A stretch of DNA of 64,000 bases, taken from Ascaris suum. Its lineage: Eukaryota > Nematoda > Chromadorea > Rhabditida > Ascarididae. The DNA is taken from assembly GCA_013433145.1 (NCBI GenBank), contig CM024182.1, positions 5,752,501-5,816,500 of the forward strand. Direction: 5' to 3'. This document shows positions 1 through 12,500 of the stretch, piece by piece. The position numbers were made by a program, and so were the translations under genes. Position 1 is the stretch's first letter, and the number at the start of each line of letters is the position of its first letter. The notes beneath the pieces are model-generated. The model was not told the origin of the DNA. It did not search any database and saw only the letters and a program-made list of their open reading frames with translations.

Positions 1-2539
1 CGGGTTTCGAGGAATTAATTACACAGTCGAACCACAACGTTATTGTTTTTGAATTAAAGACGCAATAGATAAGGTGCATAACAAATCGTTTTTTTTTCTT
101 TTGTTTTTCTTTTTCTTTAGTTGTTTATGGATCGATGAAGTTATGTCTGTATTGAAGAATTAGCGTTGACCGTATCGGCCAGGGGTGAAGCACCAATATA
201 TAATTATAGCTGAGAATAATATGAAATCGATTAAATAGTATGCAAGTTGATGCTGTTTTTCTAATTACCGAACAGCACTTTGCATTTTGATAGGCCGGCT
301 GGTAATAAAGGTTTGTTTGTTTTTAAAAATTAGGTTGAATTGTAGATAGTCCTATAATTCCAAATTTTTCAGTACTCTCTCCCCGCACTGACCATCGGAG
401 CAATGTCATCACCTTACAATGAAGACAAGGCTGATGCAGTAATAAGTGATAAGCAAAATAGTTGAATCGATTGTTGTTACTTGCGATCCGAACTTTCCGT
501 ACTCCGGCACTACGATAACCTTTGAAGTAATCACAGTCAACATTGCGCTGGTGTACCACTTTGCAATTAGAGACAGTTGCTTGAGAGTGTTTTCTGACCA
601 CTCAATTATGTCGCAAGGTGTGGTGCTTCACCTGAGGTGAGTAAATGGTACTCTGTGGTGCTGTTGTGTGTGTTTATGTAGTGGATTGCTGAATGTGAAA
701 ATGCGCTTCATGTGGCGCATATTTTGTAAAGAAATTGCCAATCGCTAATTACTTTCTTGTGCATCAAGTATCTGAACTGCTAAGGTGGCCTGAACTATGT
801 TGCCGAACCGAATAGGCTTTCTGTCATGACCACCGACCGGAATGTGGTTTAATATTAACTGATGGTTTCTAATGTGTGGGTGATCGCCGAAACAACCTTG
901 CTGTAAGCAGTTCTTCTCCTTAAGTGGGTATGGTGCATTGTTTGCGTTGGCATATAGGATGTCATGTTTGTTCGCCTCGATATTATGCATCGTTTTTTTT
1001 TTCATTTTCTTTTGCGTTGTACTGTAAACATATAATCTATAAATGCAATCTTATAATACATTCATCTTAATCGAATCTCGCAATGTTTTTGTGTTTATGT
1101 TTAAATTTGCTTTTTTTTGTGCTTTATTGCCGACCGATGTTTCACTAAATGAAAATTAATCTGTCATTGTCGATTCAACTGTCGAATTATTTCTGTTGAT
1201 CTTCTTTCGTATGCCGTATATCGGTGGAATTACATCGATGAAGTCATAAACGATAGGTGTTCGATACTATATTGCTTCTCTTACGGTATCACTGCATACT
1301 GTTAAATAGGTGTGTAGTTATGGGAGCTGAGCGTAAAATTTTCGGTGGTGAGGATGCTTCCTTGGAGATACTGCCAATCAGCTATGTCATAATATAGAAC
1401 TCCTTGCGGTGACAAGGACCGTCATCCTTTACAGCAACGGGGAACGAGATATCCTCTCGTGTTCGTTCCATTGTTTCTTGGTAGATATGCCTTAGCCGGT
1501 TGTGTCGTGTCATCTTGTTGCATTACTCCGGGAAAGGTTCATAGTGCATGAGTAGGTAGCTTCTTCAGTACAGGAAGTAGTATGGCTAATGCCACGTTGT
1601 TCCTTTCAGTAATTTTGCCCGCAAATATAAGCGGCGTATATGTTCGTAGTGAGAGGTGGAGAGCTGCAATTGCTTTCGGCACTTTGACAGCGATTAGTTG
1701 CATTGCACTGAATAGTAGTGAGATTGGAAAAGAGCAGAAGCAGAGAATATCTTGAGGATATATGCGATAAGAAGTTGCAGCGGCGATTAGTGTCGTGTAG
1801 TGCTTCGGCTGCAAATTTGGATTGCGCAGTAAAGTTGCTGCGCTGCCCGCTCCAAACGTGGAAGGAAGGTTTGGTCTATGTTATGTGCTCGAATGGTATT
1901 GCTGAAGAAGCGAAAATGTAGAGCTTCCAAGGTGGTCCACTTTGCTGTTTGATTATGAATAGCAAAGTGGATTCATCATTGGCGAATTTCTAGAAATAGC
2001 TGGATTTATTGAGATGAATTTAAATCTTATTCATCTACCGTTGTTTCTTATTGGCCTGCGGCGAACGTATCGCCCACGTGCCTGAAGGTCATCACATTCG
2101 TTCATTTCTGTTGTTTTTGAGTTATGATGTTTCATATGAATGTATTGGCTACAGTGGACTCGGTAGTAATCTATAGACAGTGGAGCTTTATGCACTGGAA
2201 TCTTAGTTGTTTCATGTTCATGGTGGTTTTCTCGTTGCAGCGAATCTCTATTCACGAGATCCCTATTTGATTTATCCGCGTATCGATGCATGTTTGCGGT
2301 TTCGATGGGATAGGTATAGGCGAAGGCTTCTGCGGTATGCAAAGTACCGTTGCGGATTCGTGCGTAAGCGATCGGGCACGAAATGATAGCAGAACGAGGG
2401 ATATTTATTCATTGATTTTAACACCCCGAGGTGAGAAAACATGGAAAGTGAGCATTAACAACAAAAATGAGCAAAGCTTCAACTTAGGTGAAGAGACATT
2501 TACGACAGTGGATCTTTATTCATAGAAGAACAAAGGTCC
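1..2539. other. Non-coding or unassigned left edge
   Basis: T-rich DNA with many short open frames on both strands but no exon I can support. A start exon of the nova gene could lie here or further left. Confidence 0.5.
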
Positions 2540-3656
2540 AAACGGATACTGCTTACATTGAAGGCTTTTGATGTGGTTTACTATAATAAACATAGATAAG
2601 TTTCACGACCCTGGAATAGATGGTGCTTTGATCATATGGATATGATACGGTCACGGCCATTTTTATTTGAGAGGACCTTTAAAGTTATAATTGGTGGATC
2701 GTTTCGGAGAGCAGTTCTATTATAAGCGGCATTCCTCACGGTAGACCTGTAAGGCCGCTATTCTTCGGCAGTCACGTATGTAATGACGTGTTGGATAGGC
2801 TCTCAAGTGTGTGTAAATTATTTGCTGACGACCTTAAAATCAATCGGCTTTTTGTCGTCCGATCATCAATTTTGACCACTTGACTAATGATCTCGGCATA
2901 TTTTCCGCATGGTCAAGTACTTAGTAGTTAGGTGTTTCCCATGAGAAATTCCATGTCTCACATATAAACTTCCAACACGAATATATGCTGTGAGTAGATG
3001 GAAAATGTGTGCCACCAACGGAAGATGCTATCAGTGACCTTGATATATTGATAGGCTTCAAACTGCACTGGAATTTTCATTGCGGTGAAATATTGTGTCG
3101 AGAACGTCTAAGATTGCAAATTACATTTTGCGGTCGTTGCAGCACGGATGCATCGAGCACTATCATAAAGCCCTTCTAATCTACTGTCTCCCAATATTGA
3201 ATATTGCTCACCTATTTGGTCCCCTTATTTAGTTTCTGACATCAGATGTATCGAAAAGTCCAAAAGTATTTCGCCCATATAGTCTTCAATAAAGTGTATC
3301 CTGGTCCTTATAAATCCGACTACACTGTGAGCCTTAAGATCTTCGTGTCTGAGAGTTTAGAATACAGAAGAGTAGTGCTTGATTTGGCGTCAAACTATAA
3401 AATTATCAATGGACTTTCTCATTTATCCTTCGGTAGTCTCTTTGCTTTTGTTTTTCATCGCAATCGCCGCGGTTATCATTTTCAGTTGGCACGTAAGACA
3501 TACTCAGTGAACAATGTTCTAAACAGCTTTCAGTATAGAGTGGTGCGGGGTTGGAATAGCCTTCCAGAAAATATTATGGAGGTTGGGAGTTTCACCGTAT
3601 TTATGTATCAACTGAAATATTTCAATATGCGCTCAATTCTAAGAATGGTTTATTGA
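2540..3656 (+). mobile_element. Fossil CR1-like LINE, reverse transcriptase to C-terminus
   Basis: Broken reading frames on the plus strand preserve LINE landmarks in order: LKAFDVV (motif A) at 2558, KLFADDLKI with the FADD catalytic box at 2821-2832, an EYC..IW-like segment near 3200, and RR.VLDLASNYKIINGLSHL followed by RVVRGWNSLPENIM from 3246 to 3656. Stops and frameshifts throughout show it is dead. The last 136 codons remain open. Family by motif only. Confidence 0.8.
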
Positions 3657-4689
3657 AGATTCATCAGGGAATGCATGGATTTGTCGTGATGTGCTTTGAA
3701 GTGCTGCTTTACGATATATTCTCGGACGGTGTTGTTCTGGTCATGCGCATCTGTTTTCTTCTTCTACCCCGTTGCTTCATTGCAGTCTTCTTTGTTCTTC
3801 TATGAATAAAAATTCCTTGTCGTAAGTGCCTATTCGCCTAAATTATAGCCTTTGTGAATATTTTACTTGTTGTTACTGTTCATGCTCAAATAGTTTTGTA
3901 TGTTTTCCAATTTCTAGACATTGAAATAAATAAGTAATTAAATAAATATGAGGAGATAAAAAGTTTGATGTGAAACAAATGGAGTTCTCACTGCTCCGAT
4001 ACTCAAATCATTGCTCCTATGACGTGGTCTGATTAGCGATACGCCGCTTATGAATGAGATATTAAATTTTTGCTCCGGAGATTCTTTTTTTCAATAGCTC
4101 GGTTTTGACGGGCACAAAAAACATCCAAAAAATGGGTAACGTCTCTAACAGATCTAGCATGCTTCAGAACCTGTGCAAAGTCACAAATACTTCCGAAAGT
4201 GGCCTTTAACTACGCCACGCTTTTTCTCTTCGTTTGGTTCCATATAAAAAATTCCTTTAGGGATGAAGATCTATGTCATCTTCTTCGAAGATTTTTTTAT
4301 CTGTTCTGCTAACAACAGTTTCGATCAGTGAGCTTAGGGGATTCTTTGGCTTCGGAAAGGACAAAGTGAACGGTGCCGTTTCTCCTTCTCTTTAGCTAGC
4401 AAAAGCATCAGGTACAGAGATTATAGATTCGATGTAATCCACTTTAGTCAGGGCTTGTGAAGTTTCCGCATCCTATTGAGCAGATCTATGAAGAATATAG
4501 CTCCGCTTCGTATGCGTCATATGCGTGTCATCACCGATAATTTTAAGCATAAACCAGAGAAGCCATTTTCGAGATTAGTGATAAGATACCGTTAACTCTG
4601 CGATTCGTCAAGAAAGCTGCATGTGGCTTTTGCTTCCGTTTGCGCCTTCTCTTCAAACACAGTCTTATATTGGGTGGTATTCTAAATGC

Positions 4690-5760
4690 TCGGAAAACTG
4701 CAACTGTTTAATCATAACCGCAAAAGAATATCTTAGCCGTGCCTCGAATCATCGCACTACTAGCTTCACGTCGTCATTTTGCAAGGTGCTCGAAACTGTT
4801 CTGAGAAAATCAATTTTGAGTCATCTTAGGTTTCTGATATCGTCAGTGATGATCAGCACGGCTTTCTTAAAGGTAAGTCTGCATAGACCATGACATCCTG
4901 CCACGACTGGTGTAAAGCTCTAAGAAAGATTTTCAAGCACATGCGATCAATACTGTCCTTGCTAAGATTCGACTCGCTGCAAATCGGAAATTGTTGCTGA
5001 AGTTGACGGTTTATGGGATAGGTGGCGCTGTTTTAGCCTGGTTGGAATTTTTTTTGTGCGGACGGAATTTCAGGATCAGTTGCGAGAATACCTTATCCTT
5101 ACTTCATCGTGTACTATGTGAAGTGCCGCAGGATAGTACTGACTTTGGAGAGGATTTGTTAAGCCATTGCAAGCTTAATTCTAATGATATGAAGATATGT
5201 CGATGTATTGTTTAAGCCCAATTTGCGAAATGCTGTGCTAAGACATGGTTTCATTGAAAGAGTGGTTAAAGCTATGGCAGGTTAATATACCCGCTGAAAA
5301 ATGTCTTATCTTGCACGTAAATTTTTCGATCGAACATCCTCTGCGTTTATGGGGGTGATTTCAATCCTCCTACAAATGAGGTGACGAAGGATTGAGGTGT
5401 TTATGTGAGTGTAGACGCTGAGTGCTGACATAGTCAGCGGGTTGAAGTTTCCGGAGGTTCGAGCTCAAGTTGCGAACGGTATTCTCGGTGCCTTGCGATG
5501 CAACTACCTAAGGAATTGTCGTAAAGCTTTCGTTGCTTATGATCGTCCCAATTTCTGCATCTCTACTCAAATTTGCTCACCATTTGTGGAAAAGGATATC
5601 GATATGGTCGAAAAATTTCAACGACGCTTCATTAAGGCGAATTTTTGAAAAGTGTTTCATGGGTGATTGCAGCCTAATTATGAGCAGCGGATTCTTACTT
5701 TGATCTAGAACAAGTGTATTTTCTCTTTTATGAAGTTTGCACTGGGTTCTAGACCGCACC
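4690..5760 (+). mobile_element. Second fossil CR1-like LINE copy
   Basis: Plus-strand fragments include TTSFTSSFCKVLETVLRKSI near 4750 (the PISLTS..CKVLE motif), IGGAVLAWLEFFLCGRNF near 5015 (the I..WI..FL..R motif), then SPFVEKDIDMVEKFQRRFIK at about 5577-5640 (the K.D...E..QRRFTK motif). Order and orientation match the copy at 2.54-3.66 kb. It carries many stops and ends near a poly-C tract. Confidence 0.78.
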
Positions 5761-5774
5761 CTCTTCCCTTCCCT

Positions 5775-5788
5775 CCCCCCCCCCCCCC
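5775..5788. repeat. Poly-C tract
   Basis: Fourteen consecutive C inside a longer pyrimidine stretch (5760-5799), between the LINE fossil and the SINE-like repeat. Confidence 0.9.
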
Positions 5789-5815
5789 TCCACCCCCCAA
5801 TGAAAGGAAATAAGT

Positions 5816-6065
5816 GAATCGAACTGGTTTGCTCAATGTGTTAGCCACCGCGTTGATCCAATTTGGAAAGCCTTACCTGTGATCATAGCCGATAACCTAT
5901 GTTTTAAGTGGCGCTTAGAATAGTCAGACCCGATTGCGATATCAGCAGTTCGGCGATTATGGCCTTATTTTTACCTGGCTTATTTTCGAATATTCATGTC
6001 TGCATTCCCACACCTTTCAATTGCTCATGATCTCCGCCGTCCTTCTTCTCTTTCCTGGTTTCAAA
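5816..6065 (+). repeat. SINE-like dispersed repeat, copy 1 (tRNA-like head)
   Basis: It shares long blocks with 59861-60055 in the same orientation, for example CCGCGTTGATCCAA, GCGATATCAGC and CCTTATTTTT. Its head has GCTCAATGTGTTAGCC at 5831-5846, resembling the tRNA D-arm / pol III A box (TAGCTCAGTTGGTTAG), and GATCATAGCC at 5881 where a degenerate B box would lie. A tRNA-derived SINE is an inference from these two boxes and the dispersion. Confidence 0.6.
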
Positions 6066-9000
6066 AGCATTGTTGCATGACCCGTTTATGACGACCGACC
6101 TTCCAGTCGCTTTTTTTCCTCGCATCTTCGTTTTGTCGGACACCTGTTTCATATTCCCTCCATTATAAAATAGATTTGATGGCTATTTGGACGGGTGCCA
6201 ACTTATATCAACTGTTATAGGTGGGGAATTATTTTTGAGTTCCCGCCGTCGTGCTGGGCGGATACTGTATTGGCAGGACCGTGCGATCTAGTATCTTTAA
6301 ACTACAAATTTCATAGAGATGCAGACCTCAATGTTGAAAAAGTTTTAGGTAGAGCAGTAAAACTTACATTTTACTACTTACAAATAAATGTACTATATTG
6401 TGCACTGAAAAAAAACAAAACAATACGTTTTGAGCGCATAAATTCGATAAATTTCAAGGTTTATATTGTGGACAAGGTGAATGAGATTCGGCTTAATGAC
6501 CCTCTTTTGAACGCCGAGTCGATAGCGAGAACAAGAAAGAATATTGGGCAATCGTGCTGTGCACCAACCACTCGAATCGTTGTAAGGTGGTGCAGGTTTT
6601 TATTATTTATAAGCTTGTAATGTTCTATTTTCTACTATTTCGGTAATATTAGGTTGTGCGCGGTGAATCGAGGTTTTCGAGGATGTTTTTTCCGTCTCAA
6701 TGATATATGGAGAGTTCGAATACTTGTTATGAATGGTCGTAGATATTAGCTGTGCGGTAGTCGGGACTCTTTTCTTAAACGATACTGTTTACATGGGCGA
6801 TTTGTTGTGATATTGTCCTCTGAACTTGCATTCAGGAGAACACATTACGGTGAACAATTGTGTTCTTTGTTGTTGTTTCTGCTAATACGATCAACGAAGC
6901 TCACCTGAGTAGTCTACAATTCAGTATTTATTGAAGAAGTTGAACCTATTGTTGAGCGATTATTTCATTGATTTCTGTCTCGTTCTCAGGTTGCTGTAAA
7001 TCGTCCGTACTCTGTGTTTGCCCATTCAAGTTATGACGGTATCTTCATTTGCTGGCAGGTTGGAAGGGGAGAGGAGGACATAAAGCATGCTCCAATTTAC
7101 GTTGAGACCAAGTTCTGATAACAGTTCAAGCAGTGTTGCGGTTTGATATTGTTGGAGAAAAAAGGAGTTGAAGCGTTGTAAGACTAAATGCAAGCTTCAT
7201 ATAACTTTGGTTTATGGGGCCTAGTAGGTAGTTCTCCGCCATCTGGATCCCTGTGCTTCCGATATGCAGGTAGGCATTGGGATGCTCCTTTCCGCGCCGA
7301 AGTGAGAAGGTCAAAAGTTTCTTTAGACGCATACTGAACACGTCACCTCCAGCCTCACTCATTGCAAAGCGGATTCGTGATTCGCACTAATCTTGCTCAA
7401 GCGAAGGTAGATATTAACGGCTTTTATGAAAGGTTCAACCACTCCCGCGAAAAGGTTTCCAAGAAAAAATGCTTGCAAGCAGCATGTCTAGTTGAAAGGT
7501 TCGTGACCACTTTGGGTTGTGGAGGCCGTGTTCCGGTACTCGTCAATACTCCATCGATCGTGCTGCGACCTTCCATCTACGGCATCCAGTTTAACGCGGT
7601 CTCGTAAACTCACACCGTTCTCCATTTCTGCTTACAAGCATTCTCTTTAGTGTATCAAACTTCACTTATTTGCGACCCGATGTGTTTATGTAGGCAGCTG
7701 TTAATTCTTGATAAAAACAACAACGAGGTGTCACTAATAATGAATGTAGCTGGCAATAGCAGGTGGTAATTCAAGGTGATTTTTTTGTGGCATTGCATAT
7801 GGGATGCCATGTAAATTTTTGTGGCGTAGTATGCTTAGTGATCTTTGGCACCAGCTTACGGACGGTTGTGCAGTGCTAAGTTAGTACTTAAATTTTTTGA
7901 CACTTCAATATCTATAATTTTTCTCGACGAGAATGGGTCGACTTAGAAGTTAGTGTGATTGCCACTCCTTTCTTCACATTCTGCAACCTTCGATTTTGCG
8001 ATCTTACTTTCAGTGGTGCCGAATTGAAAATATTTGAACGATATGAACTGAGGTACATATGCATTGATACAGCATCTCATAAACCACTGTACAAAGGCAA
8101 ATTTGCGAAAGAAATACGGCTTCCAAATTCTTCGTTTATTCCTTCTCCCCTTTCACTTTAGAGCTTTTGGGGGATGATCTAATTGCACATTTTACTTACG
8201 ACCCGATTTAGAACTAAGAAAACCTTAAGATTATTTTGGTTTGGTGGTGTCATCGATTCTTGAAATGGTGGATGTTCATGTTTTGGGGTCGTCAAATGGA
8301 GCCCATTAAAACACATGTAATTTCATTTACAGGTCTGTAAAAATTTCCCAAAAATATGGAATGAGTGAATGCATGAAAATTGAGGAATCCACGAATTTTT
8401 GTTGGAAGCTTTGAAGGCGGCTAATTTTGAGTTTCGCCGCTATTTGTTCATATATTGTCCAATGTGATTTTATAGATAAATGATGATTATATTGGGTTGA
8501 TTTGCGTAGTATCGTTTATGACTTGATTTCGTTCGTGATTGCGTTGTATGTCCTTATCATAGGGCGCACGATATTCATTCAAGCTTACCGCTTCAACGGT
8601 TATTAGAAGAGAGATTGTAACGCTGAATGAGTTCAGTCATGTCAACCGATATGAAACGAGACGAATTGCTCGATGAGGAAGCACAGGTTGTCGACAATGG
8701 CCTCACAGGTTTTTAAACCTTTTTTTAATTCAAGGGTACTGGTGATTTGCATGTGGGAAGAATGGTGAACATATCTACTGGTCGATCCGTGAGCCGTTGC
8801 CTTGAACAGTATTGCTGAGCCGGTCATGTATGTAGGACATGGTCTTGTGTTCTTCTGCTATCCTACCTTCCTTTTCCATGGAAAGACCCTCCTATCGTGA
8901 GCTCACCTCCAAGTCTCTTAGGAGGTATCTAGAAAGTTGCATTCGCAGTTACTTCTTAAAACAACCGCATTGATGCGGCAATTGGAGCTGTGGATGTAAG

Positions 9001-9422
9001 TTAGGTTTAGACTTCGGATCGTTCTGCATATATCTCGGTCGCTAAAAAGGGCAAAAATTGCGGCATCACTTTATCGTTCTGCATGCAGCAAGTGGGTACA
9101 TTCAGCGAACTCGACATCCTTTCGCAGAAAGTCGGGCTTTGATTTCTTCCTTCTTAGACCCTTCGAAGAAGAGGGCTCTCATGGTTTAGCTTTACTACAT
9201 ATGCCTTTTATTGACCTTGATGTTTATTTTGCTTATTCACTTTATATTTGTTTATATCGATACCTTCGATCTAGATCCATGTTTCGACATTGGTTACTTC
9301 CCAGTGAGGAGAAGTGGTCCCCACTGCCCGTTAAAGGAGGTCGAATAGGGGGATGTCAGTCCTGTTTATGAGTTGCACATATTGAAGGTGCTGTAATTTT
9401 GCTCTAAAGATGTGTTTAACAG
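6066..9422. other. Unassigned region upstream of the first visible nova exon
   Basis: The longest open frame (6195-6620, plus, 141 codons) has no recognisable motif and A/T-biased codons, so it is not called. The missing nova 5' exon, which must end one base into a codon, probably lies here or to the left. No promoter element was recognised. Confidence 0.5.
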
Positions 9423-9533
9423 GGAATACAGCATGCGTTCAGAGTGCGACAACTCTGCCGTCAGGTCAAAAGCGTCTTCGTGACGATCATGGTGCACCTG
9501 CCTCGAAAAAGGCTCATATAGTCGACAATGAAG
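9423..9533 (+). CDS. nova-1: nova exon a: N-terminal basic segment
   Basis: Acceptor tttaacag precedes it and GAAG|GTTGGT follows. It carries 36 codons including KRLRDDHGAPASKKAHIVDN. It enters with two bases of a split codon and leaves with one, which joins AG of the next exon to make Glu just before KH1. NOVA proteins have a similar charged KR-rich leader before KH1. Its own initiator ATG must be upstream. Confidence 0.8.
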
Positions 9534-12500
9534 GTTGGTGTCCAGTTTCATCTCTTTTTTAATGGACAATAAATCTGTCCAATAACTTCATCACCCATGA
9601 AATATTCAGTGTGCAGGGTGCACTTTATTAATTAGCAGTGTTGGGAACGCTATGTGAACATGATTACATCTGAGTGGTGTGTGTTGGGCGTGTTTATTTA
9701 TCAGGTGTTCTGTATTTCTACGAACTTCCTTCTTTATTTGCGAAAGAAAATTTCGACGTTTTGTTCTTTGTGAGGATATTTTTAGTCATGTAGCTAACTT
9801 TCTCGTCTATATAACGTTATGATTAGCAGATTCGAGTCGGGTGCCGGAATACCTGCTGCGCTAAGCATCGCTCAGGCGGTGTCCGAAATAATTTCCTGCT
9901 TTCTGAATCTGTCCATACCCATTTGTTGAATTTCCCACTGAATCTTGTTTTTGAATCATCTGCAGGCGATTCTTTTTTTCTGCATCTGATCGGCAATATC
10001 CAAACCTTTATCGCGTGATCGCGATTCGAGATGACGTCCAGCATTCTCCGTATAAGAACGTCGGTAGACGATTGCAGAGGCCGTGAAAATGGGACTTTCA
10101 TCTTCATATTCAGACGTTTAGAAAATTTCGCTTAGCTTAAATAGCTGAAAACTAATTAAAAGCTTTTTTCAAAAGCAGGTGCAAATGAGCTCCCTTAGGT
10201 TGCACCTATGGCGGCTCAAGGTCGCCTTTTTCTGGTTGGCAGATGGACAAGTTACTCTATTCGATGACTTTTTGCGTGGTAGATTGGTAGAAAAGTGAGG
10301 TGGTGGACGAAACCTGGTTCTAAGACCCTTTCAAAAATTTGACTACGATGAGGAGAGGTAGGGGGATGGGAAGAAGGTACTTCTGTATGGTCTTATGAGT
10401 ACTTTTTAGAATCAGTGGTGAGCGTAAGGCTTTGCAGAAGCTGAGATTCTAGTAGTGAGAATTCATTCCAGTGCTTATAATGCAAGCAGTTGTGTTTTGC
10501 AGGGTATTCTCTGCAAAAGAGTTGATGGTGAGGTGAAGGTTACTGAACACACTTAGCCAAGACTTCAAAAATTGAAATGCATAAGTTTCGAGAAATGTTT
10601 GAGGAGAATCGCTATGAGGAAGCTTTTTGGTGCTGTTTGCATTGCATAACATCAGTTTATTCATTATTTCTGATGAAAAAGCAACTTAGATTTTAAGTGT
10701 AGAATGTTTCCACTTGGGAGATGCCATCTCGCTCCATGGGAGATGCCATGGTTTAACATAGCTGACGATCGAAGGATTGCAGAGTCGGTACAAGTGAAGA
10801 TACTTATCCCGTCGGCGGCGGTGGGCGCTATAATTGGCAAAGGTGGAGAAACAATGCGCAGTTTGAAGAACGAGTCGGGCTGTCGGCTGCAGATGAGCAA
10901 AAATCAGGAAGTCTACCATGGTAGGTTCTGTTAGCGACAGTTTTATGGATTGCGGGAAGTGTGGAAGTAACCCTGACCATCGATGTTGCGGTTTTTTGCT
11001 CTGAAATACACAAATATGTGTTCATTCTTCTTTGCTATTTTTGATCCACAAATTAGGAGCTTCTGAATTTTTCGCCGTTCGACAAATTGAGCAGCTGTTG
11101 GCCGATGGGCCTCATATTCATGCCTTGGTATATGTCTTTGTATGTTTGTCCGTCTATCTGAATTGTCATTTTAGTTGGCAGTGCGTAAGAATTGCTGTGA
11201 TCATTGTGAGCCGGCAAACTAATTTGGTTCGACCTATCAAGTCTCAGTAAATTTGATGGAATATGACTCCAAAATTGGCATATGTAGTAGAATGGCCGTG
11301 AATGAGTTAGACCTGCTTCAGTTGTAACATGGCCGGTCGATTTCTGCGTTGCTGAGGCTTAAACATCCAAGAAAGGTGATTGACGTTGCAGGTACGAACG
11401 AGCGTATATGCTTGGTGAAGGGGAAAATAGCGTCGGTGATGAAGGTCGTCGAAGTTGTGATGGAGAAGATCAAAGAGAAAGTCGATCCAAACACTCCATG
11501 CGACGTTTACGACCATAAAGGGGTTGATCGAACTAAAGAGGTGTGTTTTTCTTTCTTTTATTATGTGCGTTAGCGAACGCAAAGCATTTTCCAATTTTTC
11601 ATGAAGCCATCAGTGGCATATTTGGTTTCGAGAAGGTCATGCTGGCCTTCTTTTACATGGGATTGGCGCTTTCCTCATCCTCCACCTCCTTCGCCCTCTC
11701 CATCCCTTATAACCACGCCGACTACCCGAGAAGGTCTTTCGCATTTCGCCTATAGCACTCCTACGATGCGCAATAACTGTTCATTATTAAAATGCACAGT
11801 CTCTTGGTGCGATCACGAGGCTGAAGGGGATTGGTGAGGTGTACCTTTCGAGTCAAGTGGAAATGCAGCAGTCATCACATGCATTTCTTGTCATTAGAAC
11901 CAGCTTTCTGTACCTGTTTTGAAAGGAACACAACTCCATATGTAGTCTTCATTTCTATTCACACTTGAGCAATAGAGAAACTAAACTTGCTTTTATGGCT
12001 CTTTTAGTTACACTTATCAGCAGTCGCCCTTTATTAAAGAAGAGTTGTCTATTTCATGCATTATGCGCTTATTTTGGGCTTTTCTAAGATCCTTACGAAA
12101 ACGTCCTGCAGAATCCCAAAATCGATTAAGCATCATATGTTGCGTTTTATTGCTTATGAGCTTTGTTGAAAGTTGAATCCTTCGAGGAGTTTCCACACAA
12201 AATTCGATGAGACCGTTGCAGGTCGAGAAAAGTTCCGCTGGATTCATGAATTTCCATCGTTATGGTCAAATTTTAGTGACATCAGAAAGATCATAGTAAA
12301 AAGTTTTCTGGATCGGTTATATCTTACGGGAATGATACCGCTAAGGAAAAATGAAAATGGATTTAAGCATTTCAACATGAACCTAACTAGTCGGCGCCTA
12401 TTGAGTTTGAAGTTTTGAATTCCTCACTCAAAATTATCGCTTCAATGAAATTGATTAAAGGAATTCGCGTAAAGAGGAACAAACTTTGCAGTACGTACGA

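Noticed and set aside
6195..6620. 141-codon plus-strand open frame
   Set aside because: No recognisable motif, A/T-driven composition, no splice partner.
7362..7607. Possible nova start exon beginning MQSGFVIRTN
   Set aside because: The donor after QAK gives phase 0, not the phase 1 needed by exon 9423-9533, and no NOVA similarity is seen.
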